A stretch of 46,561 nt of DNA from HyVt-105 sp049975425 (lineage in GTDB: Bacteria; Bacteroidota; Bacteroidia; Bacteroidales; VadinHA17): positions 1-46,561 of the forward strand of contig JBNGDI010000028.1 of NCBI GenBank assembly GCA_049975425.1. Reading direction: 5' to 3'. Of this stretch, positions 33,827-41,926 are shown piece by piece (position 1 is the stretch's first letter; every line of letters starts with the position of its first letter). A program made the translations under genes and the position numbers. The notes under the pieces were generated by a model that saw only the letters and a program-made list of their open reading frames with translations, did not search any database and was not told the DNA's origin.

Positions 33827-34929
33827 AACGTTTTCTGGGTTTCGTTTGGAAGGAATTCCTGCATATCTTCCGCGATTACCGTACCATGCTGATTCTGTTC
33901 GGTATCCCTGTGGCCCAGATCATGCTGTTCGGATACGTCATTACCAATGAACTGAAAGATATCCGGATTGCTGTGCTCGATCATTCTAAAGATGAGATGA
34001 CCCGGGAGATTACCCGGAAAATCCTTTCCTCCGGTTTTTTTATCCTCGACAGAACCCTTGATTCGGCCGGCCAGATGGAAGAGGTGTTCAGGGAAGGGAA
34101 GGTAAAGGAGGTGGTGGTGTTCCCCCCGGGTTTCGCTGAAAATATGCAGCGCCTCCAGGGAGCCGATATTCAACTGGTTGCCGACGCTTCCGATGCCAAT
34201 ACGGCCCAGCTCGTGGTGAACTATACCTCGGCCATTATTCATAATTACCTGCAGAAAAGGATTTCGGAAGCATCCCTGCCGGTGAAGGTAAACGCCTCAG
34301 TACGTATGTTCTATAATCCTTCACTGAAAGGAGTGTATATGTTCGTGCCCGGCATCATGGCCATGATCCTGGTGCTGGTATCAGCCCTGATGACTTCGGT
34401 ATCGATTGCCCGGGAAAAAGAGTTCGGAACCATGGAAGTATTGCTGGTCAGTCCGCTCAGGCCCTCACAGATCATTCTGGGCAAGGTGACTCCTTACATG
34501 GCTCTCTCTGTAATCAATGCCGTTTCCATTATCCTTCTGGGGAATCTGGTGTTCGGGGTCCCGGTGCAGGGCAGCACGGTATTGCTTATGGGAGTCAGTA
34601 TCCTGTACATCTTCCTGGCCCTGACCATCGGGATCTTTATCAGCACCCTGGCACGTACCCAGCAAATGGCCATGTTCATGTCGCTTTTTATCATGATGCT
34701 GCCAACTATCCTTCTTTCGGGTTTTATTTTCCCAATAGAAAATATGCCAAAAATCCTGCAGTGGTTCAGTGCTTTGATGCCCCCCCGCTGGTTTATCGTC
34801 ATTATCAAAAGCATCATGCTTAAAGCAAACGGACTGATATATGTATGGAAAGAAGTGCTTATCCTGGCGGGGATGAGCCTCCTGTTTCTGGTGATGAGTT
34901 TTGTGCGCTTCAGGGTCAGACTGGAATAA
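33823..34929 (+). CDS. ABC-2 type permease (YbhS/YbhR-like), first
   Basis: A 368-residue permease. One TM helix near the N-terminus (about residues 20-42, YRTMLILFGIPVAQIMLFGYVI) is followed by a long extracytoplasmic domain (about 45-165) and five or six C-terminal helices. These include SIAREKEFGTMEVLLVSPLRPSQIILGKVTPY, the conserved coupling-helix signature, and LLSGFIFPIENMPKILQWFSALMPPRWFI. It is one half of the transmembrane channel of the YbhGFSR-like exporter. The ATG at 33823 overlaps the HAD stop (ATGA). The stop is 74 nt before the next permease start, the longest gap in the operon. Confidence 0.92.
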   Translation: MKRFLGFVWKEFLHIFRDYRTMLILFGIPVAQIMLFGYVITNELKDIRIAVLDHSKDEMTREITRKILSSGFFILDRTLDSAGQMEEVFREGKVKEVVVFPPGFAENMQRLQGADIQLVADASDANTAQLVVNYTSAIIHNYLQKRISEASLPVKVNASVRMFYNPSLKGVYMFVPGIMAMILVLVSALMTSVSIAREKEFGTMEVLLVSPLRPSQIILGKVTPYMALSVINAVSIILLGNLVFGVPVQGSTVLLMGVSILYIFLALTIGIFISTLARTQQMAMFMSLFIMMLPTILLSGFIFPIENMPKILQWFSALMPPRWFIVIIKSIMLKANGLIYVWKEVLILAGMSLLFLVMSFVRFRVRLE

Positions 34930-35002
34930 GATAAAAAATGTTGTCTGCCGGGTGAGCGGTGTAATGATATGATTTGAAATACATAATAAATTGACCGGCC
35001 TC

Positions 35003-36121
35003 ATGAGAACCATTCTGTTTCTTCTCCAGAAAGAATTTCTACAGATATTCAGGAACAGGCTGATGCTGCCCGTGATATTTGTGTTGCCGCTGGTACAGAT
35101 GCTGATCCTGGTGCATGCTGCCACCCTGGAGATGAAAAAAATCGACCTGGTGGTGGTAGACCGAGACCTGAGTTCCTGGTCGGGCAGGCTGGCGCAGAAA
35201 TTCATGGCCTCGCCTTTTTTCAGGGTTCAGGATGGAGGGAACAGCCGGGAGGATGCACAGGAACTGCTGAAGAAAGGCCAGGCCGATATGGTTATGGTGA
35301 TTCCCGCTGGTTTTGAACGGAACATAATGAGGGAAGGTGAGGAGAGTGTTCAGTGGCTGGTGGATGCCATTAACGGAACGGCAGCCGGACTATCCCATGC
35401 CTATGCATCGGCCATTCTTGCCGGTTTTCACCGGGAATTGCTGCAGGAAACAGGTAACACGGCGGGAATGGATATTCACGCCGGAATCAATGTGCAGGAA
35501 CGGTACTGGTATAATCCGAAACTGAATTACAAGATTTTTATGATCCCCGGCATCATGGTACTGCTGGTAACCATCATCGGCATGTTCCTTTCGGCCCTGA
35601 ACCTTGTGCGTGAAAAGGAACTGGGAACCATTGAGCAGATCAACGTAACACCCATACACAAATACCAGTTCATTACCGGGAAACTCATCCCTTTCTGGGT
35701 TATTGCCCTGTTCGACCTGAGTGTGGGGCTGAGCTTCGGTTATTTTCTTTTCGATATGCCTGTTCTGGGAAGCCTGCCGGTATTGTTTGCATTTACCTCC
35801 CTCTACCTGGTAGTGATCATGGGGCTGGGCCTGTTCATTTCCACTATGGCTTCCAACCAGCAGCAGGTAATGTTTATGGGTTTCTTTTTCATTATTGTAT
35901 TCATCCTGATGAGCGGCATTTTCACTTCCACGGAAACCATGCCGGAATGGGCGCAAACGCTCAATATAATCAATCCTCTGGCCTATTTTATGCGGGTGAT
36001 CCGTATGATCGTCCTGAAAGGTTCCGGACTGGCCGATATTGGCCGCGAGATGATTTCTATCGGGGTCTATGCGGTGTTGGCCATGACCCTGGCCGTGTGG
36101 CGTTACCGCAAGGTTGCCTGA
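35003..36121 (+). CDS. ABC-2 type permease (YbhS/YbhR-like), second
   Basis: A 372-residue permease with the same plan as its neighbour: N-terminal helix (about 18-38), long external domain (about 40-175) and five or six C-terminal helices. These contain LVREKELGTIEQINVTPIHKYQFITGKLIPF and SGIFTSTETMPEWAQTLNIINPLAYFMRVIR. The two would form a heterodimeric channel. I start at ATG 35003; a TTG at 34991 is also in frame. It is the last gene of the exporter operon. A weak hairpin CCTGAC/GTCAGG (36117-36122, 36138-36143) overlaps the stop, without a strong T-run. Confidence 0.92.
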   Translation: MRTILFLLQKEFLQIFRNRLMLPVIFVLPLVQMLILVHAATLEMKKIDLVVVDRDLSSWSGRLAQKFMASPFFRVQDGGNSREDAQELLKKGQADMVMVIPAGFERNIMREGEESVQWLVDAINGTAAGLSHAYASAILAGFHRELLQETGNTAGMDIHAGINVQERYWYNPKLNYKIFMIPGIMVLLVTIIGMFLSALNLVREKELGTIEQINVTPIHKYQFITGKLIPFWVIALFDLSVGLSFGYFLFDMPVLGSLPVLFAFTSLYLVVIMGLGLFISTMASNQQQVMFMGFFFIIVFILMSGIFTSTETMPEWAQTLNIINPLAYFMRVIRMIVLKGSGLADIGREMISIGVYAVLAMTLAVWRYRKVA

Positions 36122-36182
36122 CCCCGGCCGGCAGTGTGTCAGGGTTATTTCCCCCTTCTCTCGTACAGGCATAAAAAAGAGT

Positions 36183-36214
36183 TTTGCCCGGCAAAGGATT
36201 TTTTTTTACCTTTA
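36183..36214 (+). promoter_or_regulatory. Promoter of the ankyrin/nucleotidyltransferase/phosphoesterase group
   Basis: TTTG at 36183-36186, a 20-nt spacer and TACCTTTA at 36207-36214 fit the Bacteroidota pattern with one mismatch in the last base. Transcription would start near 36220, shortly before the ATG at 36237. Confidence 0.5.
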
Positions 36215-36236
36215 AATACATAAGAACCAAAACCGG

Positions 36237-36893
36237 ATGCAGGTTATGATGATCAGAACGATTGGAATAACGGCCATTATGCTGCTGATAGGGTTTAGTG
36301 TGCGTGGGCAGACTGATCCTGATATTTTTTTCCATGCGGTCAGTACCGGAAATATTGAAAAGCTGACCCAGTTACTCGAACAGGGTGCCGATCCCAACAT
36401 AAAGTCTCCGGTGGGAGCCACCCCCCTGTTCCATGCGGTGTGGTCGAACCGGGTGGAATCGGCCGAACTACTGATAAAATACGGAGCCGATGTTAATAAA
36501 ATATGCACTGATTACGGCCTGCCCATCGTTCATGCCGCCCGAATGGGAAACCCGGGAATGATCGTGCTTTTTCTGAACCACAATGCCGATCCCGATGCCC
36601 GTGACGGAGACGGAAAAACGGCACTGATGGTGGCCATTGATCAGGAACATACGCGGGCTGCGTGCGTTCTGATCAAAAAGGGAGCCGATGTGAATGCCCG
36701 CGGACCCAATAACCAGACACCGGCCCATTATGCTGCCATACACAATGACGTAAAGACACTTGAAAAGCTGAAAAATGCAGGAGCCGACATGAAATTGACC
36801 AACGATAAAGGGGAAACCCCCTTAAAGATTGCAGAGAGGTTTGGGCATACCGAAGCAACAGAATTTCTTAAAGAAAAAACGGATGACCGGTAA
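36237..36893 (+). CDS. Exported ankyrin-repeat protein
   Basis: A 218-residue protein with a signal peptide (about residues 1-24, IGITAIMLLIGFSVRGQ) and then five or six ankyrin repeats: IFFHAVSTGNIEKLTQLLEQGADPNI, ATPLFHAVWSNRVESAELLIKYGADVN, ...KTALMVAIDQEHTRAACVLIKKGADVN, QTPAHYAAIHNDVKTLEKLKNAGAD and ETPLKIAERFGHTEATEFL. Ankyrin repeats bind proteins; no catalytic domain is present. Its own promoter-like sequence lies upstream, and it is followed 47 nt later by the nucleotidyltransferase gene. Function is unknown. A host-directed role is not suggested by anything else here. Confidence 0.88.
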   Translation: MQVMMIRTIGITAIMLLIGFSVRGQTDPDIFFHAVSTGNIEKLTQLLEQGADPNIKSPVGATPLFHAVWSNRVESAELLIKYGADVNKICTDYGLPIVHAARMGNPGMIVLFLNHNADPDARDGDGKTALMVAIDQEHTRAACVLIKKGADVNARGPNNQTPAHYAAIHNDVKTLEKLKNAGADMKLTNDKGETPLKIAERFGHTEATEFLKEKTDDR

Positions 36894-36940
36894 GCCGGTG
36901 TTAACAACAGCAATGTTTCTGAAAACTGCCTGGTACTGAT

Positions 36941-37777
36941 ATGGAAATTCTGGTCGAGAAGCTGAACGAAAGGATCAAGGAACTGCGGTGTATTTATCAG
37001 GTTGAAGAATTGCTTACTGATCCGGGACAGGACCTGGAACCGGTTTTCCTGCGCCTGCTTGATATTATCCCGGCCGGCTGGCAGCATACCACCATCTGCG
37101 AAGCCTGTATCACCTACGAGGAAAAAGAATATGTGCGACCCGATTTTGTCCGTACCCCATGGTTCCAGGAAGCCGACCTGGTGGTGGACAATACCATGGT
37201 AGGGAATATCCGGGTGCATTATATACAGAAGATTGATAAGACAGGCGGTATGCTCTTCCTGCCGGAAGAACAAAAACTGCTCGATGCCATAGCCGACCGC
37301 CTGAGCCATTTCCTGTTTTCCAGGCGACTGAAAAATACCCTGGAATACATGGAATCCCCCTACCGTCGGCCCGCCAAAGGCAAAAAACTGCTCAGCGACA
37401 AACCCGATGTCCACTGGAGGTGGAGGTACCGTATGGCCAGGGTCCTGGCCGGTCATATCGATATGGAACGCTTCGGCGTGAAAGCGGTGTACCTGATCGG
37501 AAGCACCAGGGAGGCAAAGGCCGGAGCCCAAAGTGATATCGATCTGCTGGTGCATGTTGACGGATCGGAACACCAGCAGGCCGAACTGAATGCCTGGATG
37601 GAAGGATGGGGCCTCTGCCTGGCGGAATTCAACTACCTGAAAACAGCCGAGCCGGTGAAAAACGGCCTGATCGACCTGCACCTGATCACCGACGAGGATA
37701 TCAGGAACAATACCTCCTATGCTGTTATGATCAAACCCGGCAGCCGGAACGCACATCTCCTGAGAAAGAAAGAATAG
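36941..37777 (+). CDS. GAF-like domain fused to a nucleotidyltransferase domain
   Basis: A 278-residue two-domain protein. Residues 1 to about 125 look like the GAF-like sensor found at the front of some PEP-synthase-type proteins: NERIKELRCIYQVEELLTDP, DIIPAGWQHTTICEACITYEEKEY, PWFQEADLVVDNTMVGNIRVHYI, LPEEQKLLDAIADRLSHFLF. After a linker comes a Pol-beta/MNT-type domain with GSTREAKAGAQSDIDLLVHVD, which has the G-S and D-x-D residues for metal and nucleotide. The combination is rare as far as I recall. The likely activity is transfer of a nucleotide to a protein or small molecule, controlled by the GAF domain, but the target is unknown. A metallophosphoesterase follows 3 nt later. Confidence 0.7.
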   Translation: MEILVEKLNERIKELRCIYQVEELLTDPGQDLEPVFLRLLDIIPAGWQHTTICEACITYEEKEYVRPDFVRTPWFQEADLVVDNTMVGNIRVHYIQKIDKTGGMLFLPEEQKLLDAIADRLSHFLFSRRLKNTLEYMESPYRRPAKGKKLLSDKPDVHWRWRYRMARVLAGHIDMERFGVKAVYLIGSTREAKAGAQSDIDLLVHVDGSEHQQAELNAWMEGWGLCLAEFNYLKTAEPVKNGLIDLHLITDEDIRNNTSYAVMIKPGSRNAHLLRKKE

Positions 37778-37780
37778 GTT

Positions 37781-38650
37781 ATGAAACAGGCATCGGGAGG
37801 GGAAAATCCCCTTGTATTTTTCGTAACCGATCTGCACGGCAGGATTTCCCGCTATACCTTACTGGAAGAACAGATCATGAGGGAGAAACCCGGCCTGCTG
37901 CTCTTCGGAGGTGATTTACTGCCGCACTTCCGCGGGCCGGATGATCCCGCAACGTTTGTGGGTGGTTTTCTTACATCGCTTTTTCTTCGCCTGAAATACC
38001 GACTGAAAAAGGATTATCCCCGGGTTATGATGATCCTGGGAAATGATGATCCGGCCTGTGTGGTCCCGGATATGCTGAAAGGCGAGGAAACGGGATTATG
38101 GACCTATGTGCATGGCAGGAAGGTGAATGTGGCTGGATATAGTTTTTACGGCTATTCATTTATTCCGCCTACTCCGTTTCTGTTTAAAGACTGGGAAAAA
38201 TATGATGTTTCCAGGTACACCGATCCGGGATGTATTCCTCCCGATTGCGGAAAACGGTCGATAATACCCGATTACGATCCTGCCTGGGCCAATATTGCAG
38301 AAGACCTGAACACCTGGCCGGGAGATGCCAACCTCTCGCGTTCGGTCTTTCTTTTTCACAGCCCTCCGTACCGGACAGGCCTCGACCGGGCGGCGCTCGA
38401 CGGGCAGACCGTGGATCATGTTCCCCTGGATGTACACATCGGGTCCATTGCCGTGTACCGCTTTATCATGAACCGCCAGCCCTTTCTTACCCTCCACGGC
38501 CATGTGCACGAATCAACCCGCCTTACGGGAACCTGGATGGAAAAACTGGGCCGTACCGTAGCCATCCAGGGAGCCGGCGATACTGAGAAGCTGGTTCTTA
38601 TCCGTTTTTACCTGGAACACCCCGAACAGGCCGTCCGCCTCGAACTGTGA
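37781..38650 (+). CDS. Calcineurin-like metallophosphoesterase
   Basis: A 289-residue phosphoesterase with the five metal/phosphate motifs: VTDLHGR (Asp, His), LLFGGDLLPH (Asp), MILGNDDP (Asn and Asp, where GNH[DE] is usual; here the His is replaced by Asp), VFLFHSPPYRTGLD (His) and LHGHVHES (GHxH). No signal peptide is visible, so it should be cytoplasmic. It is coupled to the nucleotidyltransferase gene by a 3-nt gap, so a modify/demodify pair is conceivable; that is inference. It converges on asnA. Confidence 0.88.
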   Translation: MKQASGGENPLVFFVTDLHGRISRYTLLEEQIMREKPGLLLFGGDLLPHFRGPDDPATFVGGFLTSLFLRLKYRLKKDYPRVMMILGNDDPACVVPDMLKGEETGLWTYVHGRKVNVAGYSFYGYSFIPPTPFLFKDWEKYDVSRYTDPGCIPPDCGKRSIIPDYDPAWANIAEDLNTWPGDANLSRSVFLFHSPPYRTGLDRAALDGQTVDHVPLDVHIGSIAVYRFIMNRQPFLTLHGHVHESTRLTGTWMEKLGRTVAIQGAGDTEKLVLIRFYLEHPEQAVRLEL

Positions 38651-38699
38651 AAAGAAAACCGACTCAAGTAACTTCCTGAGCCCCCGGTTCCCCGCAAAC

Positions 38700-39707
38700 C
38701 TACATTATCATAATCCCTCTGCTTCGGGCGTCGCTGATTGTCCCCGGAGTCCAGAATCCTACCTGAACTTCGCCGATATGCCTTTTCCTGAGCATGAACA
38801 TACACATCCTCGACTGGCCGATCCCTCCGCCCATACTCTGGGGAAGCTGCCCTTCCAGTAACATCCGGTGAAAGGGAAGATTTTTTCTTTCCATACAGCC
38901 TCTCACGGCCAGCTGCCTCAGCAGGCTGCCGGGATCCACCCGGATACCCATGGAGGATATTTCGAAAGCCCTTTCCAGAACCGGATTCCACAGAATAATA
39001 TCCCCGTTCAGCCCCAGGGTCCCTTCTTCATTCTCGGTGATCCAGTCGTCATAATCAGGTGCCCTGCCGTCGTGTACACTGCCGTCCGACAGTTCTGTGC
39101 CAATCCCGGTAATGAACAGCGCACCGTATTGCCTGGCGGCTTCGGTTTCCCGCATCCCGGGCGAAAGGTGGGGATACTGCCTTCGCAGTTCCTCAGCATG
39201 AATAAAGGTGATGTCTTCGGGCAGAATTGGTGCCGTTTCCGGGAACCGGCCGGCCACCGTTTTCTCGGTGTGCCTGATTACCCGGTAGATCTTCTCCACG
39301 GCGGCCCGAAGGGTCTTCAGGCTTCGTTCCTCCGGGGTAATGTGTTTTTCCCAGTCCCACTGGTCCACATATACCGAATGCAGTGGGCCGGTCTCCTCGT
39401 CGGGTCTGAGCGCCCGCATGTCGGTAAGTATGCCCCGGCCCGCCTCGATCTCCAGTTCCTTCAGCCGCAGCCTTTTCCACTTCGCCAGCGATTGTACCAC
39501 CTCGGCTTCCTGTCCGTTGAACATTCGCAGCGAAAATCGTACAGGCCTTTCCACTCCGTTCAGGTTATCATTCAGCCCTGAATCATGGGCCACAATCAGG
39601 GGTGAGGATATGGGAATCAGGCCGAGTTCTTTTGCCAGTTCACAGGAAAAGGTGTCTTTTACCAGGCGGATGCCTTCTTCGGTTCGAATGATCTCATGTG
39701 CTTTCAT
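38700..39707 (-). CDS. asnA: Aspartate-ammonia ligase (asparagine synthetase A)
   Basis: A 335-residue enzyme close in length to E. coli AsnA (330). Recognisable class II tRNA-synthetase-like segments include LGLIPISSPLIVAHDSGLNDNLNG, VVQSLAKWKRLRL, HSVYVDQWDWEK, GLNGDIILWNPVLERAFEISSMGIRVD and GGGIGQSRMCMFMLRKRHIGEVQ. It makes asparagine from aspartate, ammonia and ATP, releasing AMP. I take ATG 39707 as the start. Upstream, on the same strand, are an Asn-rich leader peptide (39892-39800) and a terminator hairpin (39771-39742), so expression should fall when asparagine is plentiful. Confidence 0.97.
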   Translation of the reverse strand: MKAHEIIRTEEGIRLVKDTFSCELAKELGLIPISSPLIVAHDSGLNDNLNGVERPVRFSLRMFNGQEAEVVQSLAKWKRLRLKELEIEAGRGILTDMRALRPDEETGPLHSVYVDQWDWEKHITPEERSLKTLRAAVEKIYRVIRHTEKTVAGRFPETAPILPEDITFIHAEELRRQYPHLSPGMRETEAARQYGALFITGIGTELSDGSVHDGRAPDYDDWITENEEGTLGLNGDIILWNPVLERAFEISSMGIRVDPGSLLRQLAVRGCMERKNLPFHRMLLEGQLPQSMGGGIGQSRMCMFMLRKRHIGEVQVGFWTPGTISDARSRGIMIM

Positions 39708-39741
39708 CGGGTTGTTTTGTGTTTGTATGTGGACTATTGAG

Positions 39742-39771
39742 AAAAAAAAAGCCTTCCGTTTCGGGAAGGCT
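39742..39771 (-). terminator. Attenuator terminator of asnA
   Basis: On the minus strand AGCCTTCC (39771-39764), loop CGAAAC, GGAAGGCT (39757-39750) and eight T residues (39749-39742) form an intrinsic terminator 34 nt before the asnA start. Its 5' arm, extended by one base (AGCCTTCCC, 39771-39763), is fully complementary over 9 bp to GGGAAGGCT at 39821-39813 in the leader peptide gene. That gives a competing antiterminator. Confidence 0.85.
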
Positions 39772-39799
39772 ATATGGTTTTTTCTGTATTGATCCGGTA

Positions 39800-39892
39800 T
39801 TAACCGTACAAAAGCCTTCCCTTTCCCATACAATTATTATTATTGTTGAGGTTCAGGAAAAGGCCGTTGTACAGGCAAATGCTCATAGTCAT
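39800..39892 (-). CDS. Asn-rich leader peptide of asnA
   Basis: A 30-codon frame between a promoter-like sequence and the asnA attenuator. It begins MTMSICLYNG (ATG at 39892 or 39886), continues LFLNLNNNNN and ends CMGKGRLLYG before TAA at 39802-39800. Seven of 30 codons are Asn, five of them consecutive (39847-39833; AAC then four AAT). The codons after the Asn run (GGA AGG CTT, 39820-39812) contain most of the antiterminator strand, so the ribosome's position decides the fold. The peptide itself need not have a function. Confidence 0.8.
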   Translation of the reverse strand: MTMSICLYNGLFLNLNNNNNCMGKGRLLYG

Positions 39893-39903
39893 GTTTTACA
39901 GCA

Positions 39904-39934
39904 TAAAAATAGGATGTCCATCGGACATTTGCAA
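39904..39934 (-). promoter_or_regulatory. Promoter of the asnA leader, with a palindrome in its spacer
   Basis: On the minus strand TTG (39934-39932), a 20-nt spacer and TATTTTTA (39911-39904) fit the Bacteroidota promoter with one mismatch. Transcription would begin near 39898, a few bases before the leader ATG. The spacer holds the inverted repeat ATGTCC-ATC-GGACAT (39914-39928), an operator candidate. Confidence 0.5.
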
Positions 39935-40018
39935 GAGAATGCCTTGAAATTTCCCGTTTTTTATCCGGTTTTTTTCACCCCTGCAGGCATTGCTGTTATG
40001 AAATATCCCTGTCATGCC

Positions 40019-40047
40019 TTGTTCTTTTACACATCCTGCTATATTTG
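40019..40047 (+). promoter_or_regulatory. Promoter of the C69 dipeptidase gene
   Basis: TTG (40019-40021), an 18-nt spacer and TATATTTG (40040-40047) match the Bacteroidota pattern. The start of transcription would be near 40053, about 27 nt before the ATG at 40080. Confidence 0.55.
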
Positions 40048-40079
40048 CCAATCAATGGATAACCGCTGAACCTATTTTC

Positions 40080-41678
40080 ATGAAAAAACTGATCGTCTGT
40101 TCTTTCCTGGCCGTGGTGTCTACGGCCTTTTCAGTCAATGCCCAGCTTCCTGATGGGCATGAATTGTTTTCGGGTTCCTGTACCAGTATCATGGCCGGGA
40201 AAAAAGCTACCACCGACGGTTCGGTGATCACGGCTCATGCCTGCGACGGGAACTACCGTACCTGGCTGAATGTGGTTCCTGCCGCAGATTACCCTGAAGA
40301 TACCGTTCATCATGTTTACTGGGGCCGGCTGCATACCGAAACGGTATGGGATACCCGGAACCTGGAGAAGAAAGGAGAGATCCCTCAGGTGCGGCACACC
40401 TATGCCTACCTGAACACAGCCTATCCCTGCATGAACGAAAAACAGGTGGCTATTGGTGAGACCACCATTTACGGCCGTAAGGAATTGCGGAATGAGAAGG
40501 GCCTGTTCCTGATTGAGAACCTGCAGGAAATTGCCCTTCAGCGTTGTTCCACAGCCCGCCAGGCGGTGGAAACCATGGGAAGACTGGCCGAAAAGTACGG
40601 CTATGGAGATTATGCCGAATGCCTTACGGTGGCCGATCCGCAGGAAGTATGGCATTTTGAGATTTCCGGCGCCGGGGAAAAGGAAATCGGGGCCCTCTGG
40701 GCCGCAGTGCGGATTCCCGACGACCACGTGGGAGTTTCGGCCAATATTTCCAGGATCGCAGAGATCGATTTTGACGATCCGGATAATTACCAGTACAGCA
40801 AGGACCTGATGAAAAAAGCGAAAAAACTGGGATACTGGGACGGGGAGGAACCCTTTAAATTCTACCGGGTGATTTCGGGCAGGAAGCCCTTTTCCATCCG
40901 GGAATATTATGTACTCAGTACCCTGGCTCCTTCCCTGGAGCTGGATTATGAAGCCGACGAACTTCCCCTTTCGGTGAAACCCGACCGGAAGGTGTCGGTA
41001 AGGGATGTGATGAAATATTACCGTAATACCTATGAGGGTACACAGTGGGATATGACACGGAACCTGCTGGTGGAAAAGGTGACAAAGGACGATGAAGGGA
41101 ACGAGGTGCGAGATACGGTGCTGAGCCCTGTGGCCAACCCGTGGATGAGCCGCGACCTTATCACCCTGCTCAATACCCTGAAGCCGGAAACGGTGGAAAG
41201 GCACAGGGCTATCGCCATGTCGTGGTGCAGCTATACCCACGTGACCCAGTGCCGCGACTGGCTTCCTGATGCCGTGGGTGCCGTGGCCTGGTTTGCTTTC
41301 GACAATCCGGCACAAAGTCCAAGAATACCCATTTTTTCTGGTACCCTCTCACTGCCCGCACCGTTTGATATCTGCGGACAGCACCGGTACCGCACCGATG
41401 CCGCCCTGTGGTCGTATCGCTTGGCCAACCGGCTGAGTACCGTGCGGTGGCAGGAAACCCGGGAAATGATCGAACAGGGTATAGCTGAATACGAGGATAA
41501 AGCCTTTTTCGAACTGCCCCGGCTGGAAGAAAAAGTGGTGCAACTGGTGGAAGAGGGCAGGGAAGAAGAAGCCAGACAGCTGGTCACCCGTTACACCCGT
41601 GATTTTGCCTTCGCCACCATGAAAAGGTGGGAAGTGATGGGACAGGATCTCTGGCACCGGTTCGGAACGGGATTCTGA
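40080..41678 (+). CDS. C69-family (PepD/dipeptidase A type) peptidase, exported
   Basis: A 532-residue Ntn-type dipeptidase. KKLIVCSFLAVVSTAFSVNAQ is a signal peptide. CTSIMAGKKATTDGSVITAHACDGNYRTW follows, where the Cys in SGSCTSIM is the usual catalytic N-terminal nucleophile once the preceding residues are removed. GETTIYGRKEL, YGDYAECLTVADPQEVWHFE and VGVSANISRI are further family segments. It should cleave dipeptides in the periplasm. Start ATG 40080 is chosen for the signal peptide; an in-frame ATG further upstream would add sequence lying inside the promoter. It is preceded by a good promoter and seems monocistronic. Confidence 0.92.
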   Translation: MKKLIVCSFLAVVSTAFSVNAQLPDGHELFSGSCTSIMAGKKATTDGSVITAHACDGNYRTWLNVVPAADYPEDTVHHVYWGRLHTETVWDTRNLEKKGEIPQVRHTYAYLNTAYPCMNEKQVAIGETTIYGRKELRNEKGLFLIENLQEIALQRCSTARQAVETMGRLAEKYGYGDYAECLTVADPQEVWHFEISGAGEKEIGALWAAVRIPDDHVGVSANISRIAEIDFDDPDNYQYSKDLMKKAKKLGYWDGEEPFKFYRVISGRKPFSIREYYVLSTLAPSLELDYEADELPLSVKPDRKVSVRDVMKYYRNTYEGTQWDMTRNLLVEKVTKDDEGNEVRDTVLSPVANPWMSRDLITLLNTLKPETVERHRAIAMSWCSYTHVTQCRDWLPDAVGAVAWFAFDNPAQSPRIPIFSGTLSLPAPFDICGQHRYRTDAALWSYRLANRLSTVRWQETREMIEQGIAEYEDKAFFELPRLEEKVVQLVEEGREEEARQLVTRYTRDFAFATMKRWEVMGQDLWHRFGTGF

Positions 41679-41926
41679 GAGGATCAGGACATCCCGGCTT
41701 TTCCATGATCCTTTGCCGGGAAATGCTGTGCCTCCTTTTGTATTGCCCTTGCAGGCGCTGTATCATCAGGGGGAGGCGGGTTGTCTTCAGCCGCCTTCAT
41801 TCGTCTGCCCGGCTTACTGAGTGCACATAATCCGTTTGGTAGATTCATTCCGTATTACGATATATGCCGGTTAACATACTGGTGATTTTCCAATATTTTT
41901 ATATATTTAAATATAACTTTTCCGGT
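41679..41926. other. 248-nt intergenic stretch
   Basis: Between the C69 peptidase and the cytochrome gene. It holds a GC-rich half with a 6-bp stem AGGCGG/CCGCCT (41774-41779, 41791-41796) but no T-run, and an AT-rich half with TATTTTTA (41894-41901) and TATATTTA (41902-41909), either of which could be a degenerate -7 element. I see no gene in it. Confidence 0.4.

Noticed and set aside
39742..39780. The asnA hairpin read as a plus-strand terminator
   Set aside because: On the plus strand the T-run is separated from the stem by TATATGG, while on the minus strand eight T residues follow directly.
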